A stretch of 40,094 nucleotides of DNA from Bordetella parapertussis (GTDB taxonomy: Bacteria > Pseudomonadota > Gammaproteobacteria > Burkholderiales > Burkholderiaceae_E), in NCBI GenBank assembly GCA_945883285.1, contig CAMCXH010000007.1:1-40094 (forward strand), read 5' to 3'. The notes below the pieces were generated by a model. That model was not told the DNA's origin, made no database searches, and saw nothing but the letters and a program-made list of their open reading frames with translations. Below, one piece after another: positions 26,692-34,124 of the stretch; the first letter of the stretch is position 1; each line of letters opens with the position of its first letter. A program made the translations under genes and the position numbers.

Positions 26692-26733
26692 TGCCTGCTG
26701 CCGGCAGCGCCGCGGCACGGCAGGCAAGCCTGC
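26692..26733 (+). terminator. Inverted repeats after lpdA, possible terminator or attenuator
   Basis: TGCCTGC (26692-26698) pairs with GCAGGCA (26720-26726), enclosing an internal palindrome CTGCCGGCAG (26698-26707). The same right arm GCAGGC (26720-26725) can instead pair with GCCTGC (26728-26733) across a two-base gap. No T-run follows. It fills most of the 55-base gap between lpdA and zapE. Confidence 0.35.
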
Positions 26734-26737
26734 AGCG

Positions 26738-27850
26738 ATGAACTTACGTCCGATGAATGTCCTCGAGCGCTACTCAACGCTGCTGGCCGAACGTGGCTAT
26801 CGCAGCGATGCTTCTCAGCTGGCTGCGGTCGAGCGGCTGCAGCGGCTTCACGATGATCTGCTCGAGTTCAAGCGCCGGCGATCCGGTCTGCTGCGAAAGC
26901 TCTTTGATCGCCCGCAGGTGCCGCGCGGCATCTGGATGTATGGCGGCGTTGGACGCGGCAAGAGCCTTCTGATGGATGTGTTCTACGAAGCCGTGCCGGT
27001 GGTGCGCAAGACCCGGGTGCACTTCCATGAGTTCATGCGCGGCGTGCATCGCGAACTGCGCGACCTCAGGCAGGTGAGTGATCCGCTCGATGAGGTCGCC
27101 CGAAGGCTTGCCGAGCGGTATCGACTGATCTGTTTCGATGAGTTTCATGTCTCGGATGTGGCCGATGCCATGATTCTCGAGCGCCTGCTGAACGGGCTTT
27201 TCGGCCACGGCGTGGTCTTCGTCATGACCTCCAATTACCGGCCCGATGATCTCTATCCTGACGGCCTGAATCGCGACACCATCCTGCCCGCGATCGCGCT
27301 GCTGAAGCATCATCTCGATGTGCTGAATGTCGATGCCGGAACCGATTATCGGCGTCTGGCACTGCAGGGTGTCGATGTCTATATCAGTCCGCTGTGCCCC
27401 GAGACGGATCGCCGCTTCGCGAAGGCTTTCGAGCAGATCGCCGGGCCCACGACCGATGACCCTCGCCTGACGATCGAGAATCGCGTCATCGAGGCCCTGC
27501 GCCGCTCGGGTGGCGTGGTCTGGTTCGATTTCGCGACCCTTTGCGACGGGCCGCGATCGCAGATCGACTACCTTGAAATTGCCACCCGATTTCATACCGT
27601 GATGCTTTCTTCGGTGCCCCGGATGACCGCGGCCATGTCCTCTCAGGCCAGACGATTCACCTGGCTGGTCGATGTTTTCTACGATCAGAGGGTCAAGCTG
27701 CTGATTGCCGCCGAGGTGCCGCCGGAGGAGCTCTATGTGGCGGGGGCGATGTCGAGTGAGTTTCACAGGACCGTGAGCCGGCTGATCGAAATGCAGTCGC
27801 CCGACTATCAGGCTGCGCCGCGGCGTGGTCTGGTTGATTCGCTGGCCTGA
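26738..27850 (+). CDS. zapE: Cell division ATPase ZapE (AFG1/YhcM family)
   Basis: A 370-residue AAA-type ATPase. Walker A is GGVGRGKS (residues 69-76) and Walker B is LICFDEF near residue 133. Family landmarks are VHFHEFMRGVH, VFVMTSNYRPDDLYPDGLNR, and a C-terminal SSVPRMTAAMSSQARRFTWLVDVFYD. In enterobacteria ZapE acts on FtsZ rings under stress. ATG 26738 or ATG 26753 may be the start. Placement after lpdA is common in Burkholderiales and may reflect read-through from the odh operon. Confidence 0.94.
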   Translation: MNLRPMNVLERYSTLLAERGYRSDASQLAAVERLQRLHDDLLEFKRRRSGLLRKLFDRPQVPRGIWMYGGVGRGKSLLMDVFYEAVPVVRKTRVHFHEFMRGVHRELRDLRQVSDPLDEVARRLAERYRLICFDEFHVSDVADAMILERLLNGLFGHGVVFVMTSNYRPDDLYPDGLNRDTILPAIALLKHHLDVLNVDAGTDYRRLALQGVDVYISPLCPETDRRFAKAFEQIAGPTTDDPRLTIENRVIEALRRSGGVVWFDFATLCDGPRSQIDYLEIATRFHTVMLSSVPRMTAAMSSQARRFTWLVDVFYDQRVKLLIAAEVPPEELYVAGAMSSEFHRTVSRLIEMQSPDYQAAPRRGLVDSLA

Positions 27851-27870
27851 GCGCTTCCGGCTGCGCTGGC

Positions 27871-28644
27871 GTGATCAGGACCTGCCTCGTCACGCTGTGG
27901 GTGTCGGTGCTGCTGCTGACAGCAGTCGCTTGCTCGAGTATCGGTTCAACCACGGGAGCGCGAATCGAGCCGGTGCCGGTCGATCCCGAATCAGTCCTCA
28001 CGGCTTTCGATGTGTCGCGTCCGATGGATGTCGAGACCGCGCAAGCTGCACTCAAGGCGGCGGCACTGGCGCGCGATGAGGCGGATGATGCGCTGCTGCG
28101 CGAACGGATTGCCTGCTATCGCCGTTTTATGGTTACGCGTTGCCTTGCCGATGTGATGTCCCGACAGCGCCTTGTCGACAGTCGCATCGATGCGGTCGAG
28201 GTGTTTGCGAATCAGACCGTGAGAGAGAGCGCGGCTTTGGCGCTCAATCAGCGCGCTGCAAGAGCACTTGAGGAGCGTGCGGCCGTGAGTGCGACCGAGG
28301 CAGCGAAGGCACTCGACAATCTGAAGTCCTTTGAGGCCCGTATCGAGGCTGCCGAGAAGGCACGACTCGAGCGCGAGCGCGAGGCGCCCGAACTCGAACG
28401 TCAGGCACTCGCGGCTCGTGCCGAGCGTGAGCGGCGCGAGAAGGAAAACGCCATTCGTCGTGCCGAAGCCGCGACTCGCGCCGCTGAAGACCCGGTGTTC
28501 GTCGCCGAGCGCGAAAGGCGCCTCGAGGAGAATCGGCTCCGCCTGCAGGCCCGCGAGGCCCGCGAACGGGCCCAGCGTGACCAGCGTCTGCTCGAGGAGT
28601 CGCGTCGAAGGGCGCCACTGCCCGCACCGGGGATCGCGCCGTGA
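27871..28644 (+). CDS. Putative lipoprotein with long charged coiled coil
   Basis: I do not recognise a named family. The product is 257 residues from GTG 27871. A signal peptide ends in a lipobox-like LTAVAC (cysteine about residue 21), predicting lipidation. After a short Pro/Thr region the chain is almost entirely helical, with many Ala, Arg and Glu residues, and from about residue 150 it is a continuous Arg/Glu-rich coiled coil (for example ERERREKENAIRRAEAATR). Two cysteines in IACYRRFMVTRCLADV may form a disulfide. It is probably a periplasmic structural or adaptor lipoprotein. It starts 20 bases after zapE. Confidence 0.75.
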   Translation: MIRTCLVTLWVSVLLLTAVACSSIGSTTGARIEPVPVDPESVLTAFDVSRPMDVETAQAALKAAALARDEADDALLRERIACYRRFMVTRCLADVMSRQRLVDSRIDAVEVFANQTVRESAALALNQRAARALEERAAVSATEAAKALDNLKSFEARIEAAEKARLEREREAPELERQALAARAERERREKENAIRRAEAATRAAEDPVFVAERERRLEENRLRLQAREARERAQRDQRLLEESRRRAPLPAPGIAP

Positions 28645-28723
28645 ACGCGGCGTCACGGGCGACTCACGAGTCTTTCAGACGGCTTGCGATGCCTCGATGC
28701 CACAGCCGAAAGGCTATGGCGCT

Positions 28724-28752
28724 TTGAGTGCGGTCACGAGCCGGCCTATAGT
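28724..28752 (+). promoter_or_regulatory. Predicted sigma-70 promoter upstream of ydcH-like gene
   Basis: TTGAGT (28724-28729), a 17-base spacer and TATAGT (28747-28752) match the -35/-10 pattern well in an otherwise GC-rich gap. The start site would be near 28759, about 48 bases before the ydcH-like ATG. It would drive the small gene and the helicase. Confidence 0.55.
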
Positions 28753-28806
28753 CGTGGGCTTGGCGCGCCGCCGCCATGGCATTCGCACCGCTGACCCACT
28801 TTGACC

Positions 28807-29007
28807 ATGCAAGAGTTGCAGCCCTTGTACGACCGGATCGTCGAGCTCCAGATCGAGCACCGCGATCTCGACCTGAGTCTGCTTGCCTTGCAGTCGAGCG
28901 TACCGCTTGATGAACTGACGATTCGCAGGCTGAAAAAGCGCAAGCTGGCCATCAAGGACGCCATCATGCAATTGCAGCGTCGATTGGTTCCGGACACGCC
29001 TGCATGA
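28807..29007 (+). CDS. YdcH/DUF465 family small protein
   Basis: A 66-residue, highly charged helical protein from ATG 28807. It has the DUF465 pattern: YDRIVELQIEHRDLDLSLL, then a conserved ELTIRRLKKRKLAIKDAI near the C terminus. Two helices likely form a hairpin. The function of the family is unknown. It lies 10 bases upstream of the helicase gene and 5' of it is the best promoter candidate of the segment. Confidence 0.85.
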   Translation: MQELQPLYDRIVELQIEHRDLDLSLLALQSSVPLDELTIRRLKKRKLAIKDAIMQLQRRLVPDTPA

Positions 29008-29017
29008 GTCGTCTGCG

Positions 29018-31096
29018 ATGACCGACGACCGGCCGCAGGCCGATTCGAGTGCGGCATTACTGTCGCAAGCCACCATTGACGCCTTGGCTGCCGGGGGCTT
29101 ACTTGCGCGGGCCATGCCGGCCTTCAAGGCGCGGGAGGGTCAGCAGACCCTGGCTGCCAGCGTTGCGCGAGCCATCGCCGAGCGCAGCAGTCTGGTTGCC
29201 GAGGCCGGCACCGGCACCGGCAAGACCTTCGCCTATCTCGTGCCGCTGCTGCTGTCGGGGGTACGCGTCATGATCTCGACCGGAACCCGTCCTCTGCAGG
29301 ACCAGCTCTTTCATCGCGACTTGCCTGCAGTGAAAGCGGCGCTCGGTTTGGGAACCCGCATTGCCTTGCTCAAAGGGCGGGCGAATTATGTCTGTCATCA
29401 CCACCTCGACCAGCAGATGGCCGACGGGCGTTTTGCCGATCCGCAGATGCCTGGCAAGTTGCGCAAAATCAGGCAGTTCGCCCAGATCAGCCTGAGCGGC
29501 GATCGCGCTGACTGCACCGCACTGGCCGAGGATGATCCGGTCTGGATGCATGCCACTTCGACTCGCGACAATTGTCTCGGTCAGGAGTGTCCCGAATTCA
29601 AGCGCTGTTTCGTCTTTCAGGCCAGGCGCGAAGCGATGGCAGCTGATGTGGTGGTGGTCAATCACCATCTTTTCTGCGCCGATCTTGCATTGCGCGAATC
29701 GTCGATGGCCGAACTCCTGCCAACCGTCGATGCAGTCATCTTTGATGAAGCGCACCAGTTGCCCGAGGCAGCAACCGAGTTCTTCGGCGAGTCGGTCTCG
29801 ACCCGTCAGTTGCAGGATCTGGTTCGCGACCTGACCCGAGCAGGCCTTGTCGAGGCCCGCGACGCAGCCGATTGGCGCTCGGTGGCCGGTCGCCTCGAAC
29901 AGTCGAGTCGCGACTTGCGCCTGGTGCTCGATGGCAACGAGTCGGCCACAGCGGGCGGCCGCGGGTTCGGCATTCAAGGGGCGAGCCGAGCCCAGCTGGC
30001 GCGTCGCTACAGCCTGTCGCAGCTCCAGTCGCTGGCCGATCTTCCCGACGCGCTTGATGCCTTGTCGAGCGATCTGGTGTCGATCTCGGCAATCATCGCC
30101 AATAACGCCGGACGGGGGCTCGAACTCGACCGCTGTGGTCTGCGGGCCACCGAGCTTCTTGAGCGGGTCACCCGATGGTCGTCAGTGCTGACCGATGAGG
30201 CGCAAGCCATCGAGGCTGATTCGAACGAGGATCCGGCGATTGTCTGGGCCGAAGCGAGCGGGCCCCACGCAACGCTCAGGCGCACGCCGCTGTCGGTGGC
30301 GGCTGCCTTCGGTCGCCATCGGTCGGGCCCTGCACGCGCCTGGGTTTTCGTTTCGGCCACCCTCTCGGTCGGCGACGACTTCAACCATTTCAATGAGGCC
30401 CTCGGGCTGTCGGATGCGCGCTGCGAGCGCTTTGTCAGTCCCTTCGACTTTGCCGGGCAGGCAGCGCTCTGGATACCGCGAGGTATCGGCGAGGCCTCGG
30501 CGCCCGGATTTTCAGCGCGGGTTGCGCAGTTCATCTGGCCGTTGATTCTTGCCAACCGTGGTCGCGCTTTTGTACTTTGCACAAGCCTGAGGGCGGTGCG
30601 CGATATTGCGCAGGCCCTGCGCGCCTTGGATGCCAGCGACAACGCGGGGATGCAGTGGCTGGTTCAGGGCGAGGCTGCAAGGGCTTCTTTGCTCGACCGG
30701 TTCAGATCGGTCGGCGCAGCGGTTCTGGTGGGCAGCGCGAGCTTCTGGGAAGGGGTCGATGTCATGGGCGATGCGCTGTCGCTGGTAGTGATCGACAAAT
30801 TGCCCTTCGCTCCGCCCGATGACCCGGTCATCAAGGCTCGCGCAGAAGCCCTGCGCCGGTCGGGTCGAGATCCGTTTTCACATGATCAGTTGCCGGCCGC
30901 AGCCCAGGCCCTGAAGCAGGGCGCCGGGCGCTTGATTCGTTCCGAGTCGGATCGGGGTGTGCTGGTGATTTGCGACGAGCGCCTGATCACCCGAGGCTAT
31001 GGCCGCAGGCTGATTGCGAGTCTGCCGCCGTTTCGGCGAGTCGAGCGCTGGGAGGACGCTCTGCCGTTCCTGCCGCAGCCCCAAGGACGCAGTTGA
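29018..31096 (+). CDS. yoaA: ATP-dependent Fe-S DNA helicase, YoaA/DinG type
   Basis: A 692-residue superfamily 2 helicase of the XPD/DinG group. Walker A is EAGTGTGKT (residues 62-70) and the DEAH box is at 243-246. Four cysteines at 126, 186, 191 and 197 (NYVC, then NCLGQECPEFKRC) are spaced to hold a [4Fe-4S] cluster. C-terminal motifs include FVSATL, SFWEGVDVMGDALSLVVIDKLPF and QGAGRLIRSESDRG (motif VI). Such helicases act 5' to 3' in DNA repair. Length and the QGAGRLIR motif favour YoaA over DinG, but the distinction is not firm. Confidence 0.93.
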   Translation: MTDDRPQADSSAALLSQATIDALAAGGLLARAMPAFKAREGQQTLAASVARAIAERSSLVAEAGTGTGKTFAYLVPLLLSGVRVMISTGTRPLQDQLFHRDLPAVKAALGLGTRIALLKGRANYVCHHHLDQQMADGRFADPQMPGKLRKIRQFAQISLSGDRADCTALAEDDPVWMHATSTRDNCLGQECPEFKRCFVFQARREAMAADVVVVNHHLFCADLALRESSMAELLPTVDAVIFDEAHQLPEAATEFFGESVSTRQLQDLVRDLTRAGLVEARDAADWRSVAGRLEQSSRDLRLVLDGNESATAGGRGFGIQGASRAQLARRYSLSQLQSLADLPDALDALSSDLVSISAIIANNAGRGLELDRCGLRATELLERVTRWSSVLTDEAQAIEADSNEDPAIVWAEASGPHATLRRTPLSVAAAFGRHRSGPARAWVFVSATLSVGDDFNHFNEALGLSDARCERFVSPFDFAGQAALWIPRGIGEASAPGFSARVAQFIWPLILANRGRAFVLCTSLRAVRDIAQALRALDASDNAGMQWLVQGEAARASLLDRFRSVGAAVLVGSASFWEGVDVMGDALSLVVIDKLPFAPPDDPVIKARAEALRRSGRDPFSHDQLPAAAQALKQGAGRLIRSESDRGVLVICDERLITRGYGRRLIASLPPFRRVERWEDALPFLPQPQGRS

Positions 31097-31135
31097 GGGA
31101 CGGCTGGGTGTGGTTGAGTCGGCCGGCCCTTCCTC

Positions 31136-31180
31136 AGCGTCAGACCCTTCATCGTCAGACCCTTCAGCGCCAGACTTCCC
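31136..31180. repeat. Three 15-bp tandem repeats spanning the bamD stop codon
   Basis: The units are 31136-31150 (AGCGTCAGACCCTTC), 31151-31165 (one base different) and a diverged third unit, 31166-31180. The array covers the last codons of bamD and the gap to the convergent helicase gene. It looks like a local duplication of the bamD 3' end. Confidence 0.6.
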
Positions 31181-31988
31181 ACCAGGACCGGTCGTCGAGT
31201 TTCAGACCGGTTGCCAACAATGGGGTCTTCGGAAAATTCAGCAGCAGCACCCGCTCGGCGTCTGATCGCTGCTGGTCAAGGCCGAGTCGCTCGCTCGCCT
31301 TCATCACGATAAAGAGAGCCTCCTCGACCGCCGGCGCCCCCTGATACTGGATGATCACGTTCTGTGCCCGGTTGATCGCAGCCAGATAAGCGCCCCGGAT
31401 GTAGTAATAGCGGGCGATATGGACTTCGCTGCCGGCCATCGCATTGACGAGGTATTGCATCCGCGCCCTCGAATCCGCCGCATAAATACTGGTCGGAAAC
31501 CGAGTGAGCACCTGACGGTACGCTTCGAAGGATTCGCGAGCAGCTTTCTGGTCGCGCTCAGACAGGTCCTGGCCACCGAAACCACCGATCAGGCTCAAGT
31601 CTTCATTGAAGTTGATCAGGCCCTTCAGATAAAAGGCGTAGTCAAGCTGAGCGCTGGTCGGATAGAGCCGGATGAAACGTTCAATGCTGACCAGCGCCTG
31701 GATCCGTTCGTTGTCGCGATATTGGCAGTAGGCGGTATCGAGTTGCGCCTGCTGAGCCCAGACCCCGAATGGATAGCGTGATTCGAGCTTGATCAGCAGT
31801 TTGACCGCTGCCGACCAGCGACCCGCACCCATCTCTTCCTTGGCACTGGCATAGATTTCGGCAGGCGGCATCTTCGCGGTAGGATCGTATTCGGGGCCCG
31901 ATCCGAAAACGCCGCAGCCGGCCAGCATCCCCAGCAACACCACCGCAGTCGCAATCCGCCGCCAATACCAGCTTCGCGCTGTTGTCAT
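31164..31988 (-). CDS. bamD: Outer membrane assembly lipoprotein BamD
   Basis: A 274-residue lipoprotein of the BAM beta-barrel assembly complex. The signal peptide ends in a clear lipobox LAGC (cysteine about residue 25). TPR-like repeats follow: AEIYASAKEEMGAGRWSAAV, LESRYPFGVWAQQAQLDTAY, FIRLYPTSAQLDYAFYLKGL, and VLTRFPTSIYAADSRARMQYL. ATG 31988 is chosen for its signal peptide and GGAG 6 bases upstream; the open frame continuing upstream on the minus strand is the antisense of rluD. It is divergent from rluD, the usual betaproteobacterial arrangement. Confidence 0.96.
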   Translation of the reverse strand: MTTARSWYWRRIATAVVLLGMLAGCGVFGSGPEYDPTAKMPPAEIYASAKEEMGAGRWSAAVKLLIKLESRYPFGVWAQQAQLDTAYCQYRDNERIQALVSIERFIRLYPTSAQLDYAFYLKGLINFNEDLSLIGGFGGQDLSERDQKAARESFEAYRQVLTRFPTSIYAADSRARMQYLVNAMAGSEVHIARYYYIRGAYLAAINRAQNVIIQYQGAPAVEEALFIVMKASERLGLDQQRSDAERVLLLNFPKTPLLATGLKLDDRSWWEVWR

Positions 31989-32013
31989 GACTGCTCCATC
32001 AATCCAAAGGTCG

Positions 32014-32019
32014 ATTATA
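32014..32019 (-). promoter_or_regulatory. -10 element of bamD promoter
   Basis: On the minus strand the sequence reads a perfect TATAAT, 25 bases upstream of the bamD ATG. No good -35 hexamer is seen at the expected distance. The 45-base divergent gap leaves little room for other elements. Confidence 0.45.
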
Positions 32020-32033
32020 GCCAAGGGGCCTGA

Positions 32034-33056
32034 GTGAGCGCCGATCCCTTCGATCCAGTGGCCTCGGACCACTCTGCTGATCAGGCGCCGCTTCGCTTTG
32101 ATGCGCGCGCCGGCTTTGGTCAGCGCCTCGATCGTTTCCTGGCAGGAGCACTCGCCGATGTCTCGCGCACGCGAATTCAGCGCTGGATCGCGCTGGCTGC
32201 GGTGACGGTCGACGGCCGGGCTGTGCTGGCGAGGCACCGACTGCGCGGCATCGAGACGATCGAGGTCTGGCCGATGCCCACCGAGGCTGAGCGCTCGTTC
32301 GAGCCCGACGAGATTGCACTGAGCATCATTCATGAAGACGCCGATCTGATGGTGATCGACAAGCCGGTCGGGTTGGTTGCTCATCCGGCCCCGGGGCACT
32401 GGCGAGGCACGCTCATGAATGGTTTGCTGCATGCACGCCCCGACTCTGCAAAGCTGCCAAGAGCCGGAATCGTGCACCGGCTCGACAAGGACACCAGCGG
32501 CTTGATGATGGTCGCACGCAGCGAGCGTGCCTTCGAGCGACTGAGCGCAGCGATTGCGGCGCGCACCATCAGTCGGCGCTATTTCGCGGTGACTCAGGGC
32601 TTGCCGCCTGAACGGCTGACCATCGACGCACCGATCGGGCGTGATCCGCGCGACCGTCTCCGCATGGCGGTGGTGTCGCCGGAGCGGGGCAAGGCGGCGA
32701 CCACCCATGTCGAGCGGCTGTCTGCCGGCGATCGGGTTGCATCGATCGAGTGCCGCCTCGAGACGGGGCGCACCCATCAGATCAGGGTGCATCTGGCCAG
32801 CATCGGCCATCCGCTGATCGGCGACACGGTATACGGCAGCAGTCCGCGTGGCGATTTCAGTCGGCAGGCGCTGCATGCCTGGCGCCTCGAGCTGGACCAT
32901 CCGGTGAGCGCACAGCGGCTGCAGATGGTCAGTCCTGTGCCTGCCGACATCCTGGGGCTTCTCGATGCCCTGCAATTGCCGGTGCCAGTGCCGCCACCAG
33001 CCAGCATCAGCCGTCTTCCCGACACTGCAGCAAAGTCGACGCGAGGAAAGCGCTGA
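32034..33056 (+). CDS. rluD: 23S rRNA pseudouridine synthase RluD
   Basis: A 340-residue RluA-family enzyme that makes pseudouridines in helix 69 of 23S rRNA. An N-terminal S4 RNA-binding domain (GQRLDRFLAGALADVSRTRIQRWI) precedes the catalytic domain with the active-site aspartate in GIVHRLDKDTSGLMM and the conserved GRTHQIRVHLASIGHPLIGD. GTG 32034 has AAGGGG about 6 bases upstream. The stop overlaps the pgeF start (TGATG). The assignment as RluD rather than RluC rests on the divergent bamD neighbour. Confidence 0.95.
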   Translation: MSADPFDPVASDHSADQAPLRFDARAGFGQRLDRFLAGALADVSRTRIQRWIALAAVTVDGRAVLARHRLRGIETIEVWPMPTEAERSFEPDEIALSIIHEDADLMVIDKPVGLVAHPAPGHWRGTLMNGLLHARPDSAKLPRAGIVHRLDKDTSGLMMVARSERAFERLSAAIAARTISRRYFAVTQGLPPERLTIDAPIGRDPRDRLRMAVVSPERGKAATTHVERLSAGDRVASIECRLETGRTHQIRVHLASIGHPLIGDTVYGSSPRGDFSRQALHAWRLELDHPVSAQRLQMVSPVPADILGLLDALQLPVPVPPPASISRLPDTAAKSTRGKR

Positions 33057-33859
33057 TGAATCAGCCCCCCCACTCAAGGCTCGCAGGGCTGGCGGGTATC
33101 GCGCCCGACTGGGCGCTTCCCGACCACATCGGCGGTTTTGTCACCATCCGGACCGGGGGTGTCAGTGCCGGTGAATTCGGCGCCGCCGATGGCTCGGCGA
33201 CCGGACTCAACCTGGGGGAGCATGTCGGCGACAACCCGGCGGCGGTCACGATGAACCGCGCCCGGCTGCAGGCGGGGCTGCCCGGGCCGATCTGCTGGTT
33301 GCAGCAGGTCCACGGCATCAACGTGCATCACGCAGACAGCGCTGTGTCAGCCCGGGCGACGTTACCGACCGCGGATGCGGCCATCACCATGCGGGCAGGG
33401 CAGGTGCTTGCGATCATGACGGCTGACTGTCTGCCGCTTCTTCTCGCCGATGCGCAGGGTCGCATCGTCGCCGCGGTGCATGCGGGCTGGCGAGGGCTCG
33501 CGGCAGGGGTCATCGAGGCGACCGTCGATGCGATGCGGGCGCGCCTTGGTGAAGACGCCGAGCTTGCCGCCTGGTTGGGGCCCGCCATCGGGCCGGCATC
33601 GTTCGAGGTCGGGCAGGAGGTGATGGATGCCTTTTGCGAACAGGATGGTCAGGCATCGTCGGCATTCCTGCCTGGCCCCGCCGAAGGAAAATACTGGTGT
33701 GATCTTTACGCACTCGCTCGGCGCAGACTGGTCTCGCGCGGCGTGACCCGAGTGAGCGGCGGCGACTTGTGTACCGTGCGTGATCCGACGCGCTTTTACT
33801 CGCATCGGCGCGATCGACGCACCGGGCGCATGGCCTCACTCATCTGGCTGCTGGCGTGA
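33056..33859 (+). CDS. pgeF: Peptidoglycan editing factor PgeF (YfiH, laccase-domain family)
   Basis: A 267-residue YfiH/DUF152 protein. Zinc-site residues are in QQVHG, TADCLPLLL (cysteine) and VHAGWRGLAAGV (histidine). PgeF removes wrongly incorporated amino acids from peptidoglycan precursors in E. coli. ATG 33056 shares its A with the rluD stop, giving translational coupling; the open frame upstream of 33056 is inside rluD and is not coding. The 3' end overlaps the opposing small membrane protein gene by 24 bases. Confidence 0.94.
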   Translation: MNQPPHSRLAGLAGIAPDWALPDHIGGFVTIRTGGVSAGEFGAADGSATGLNLGEHVGDNPAAVTMNRARLQAGLPGPICWLQQVHGINVHHADSAVSARATLPTADAAITMRAGQVLAIMTADCLPLLLADAQGRIVAAVHAGWRGLAAGVIEATVDAMRARLGEDAELAAWLGPAIGPASFEVGQEVMDAFCEQDGQASSAFLPGPAEGKYWCDLYALARRRLVSRGVTRVSGGDLCTVRDPTRFYSHRRDRRTGRMASLIWLLA

Positions 33860-34021
33860 ACGCTGCCGGCGTCGCCGCTCGGGCGTGCCCATCAGCCAGA
33901 GAAAAAGCGCAAGAGGCGCGATGCCATAAAACACGAGCGTGACAAGGCCGGCGATGAACGAGGTTTCGGTCAGCGCCATCAGGACGACGACGTAAAGCCA
34001 CGCGATTGCAACGATATACAT
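33836..34021 (-). CDS. Small two-helix membrane protein
   Basis: The product is 61 residues from ATG 34021. Two hydrophobic helices are evident: IVAIAWLYVVVLMAL and AGLVTLVFYGIAPLALFLWL, joined by TETSF, with a positive tail GTPERRRRQR. This matches a small conserved membrane protein seen in Burkholderiales. An open frame extends upstream to 34198, but those residues lack membrane character and overlap phaC, so the short version is preferred. It overlaps the pgeF 3' end by 24 bases and is divergent from phaC. Function unknown. Confidence 0.7.
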   Translation of the reverse strand: MYIVAIAWLYVVVLMALTETSFIAGLVTLVFYGIAPLALFLWLMGTPERRRRQRSRQQPDE

Positions 34022-34124
34022 GGCAAAGGTACCGATGCGATTGGACAAGCCGAAGCGCGAAATGCAAGATGCAGTGGCGCTGGCTGGGTCATCATCGCAT
34101 TGCCAGCCGCTCTCGGGGAAGAAC

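Noticed and set aside
31989-33077. Upstream extension of the bamD frame to 637 codons
   Set aside because: The extension is antisense to rluD; BamD has a clear signal peptide and ribosome site at 31988.
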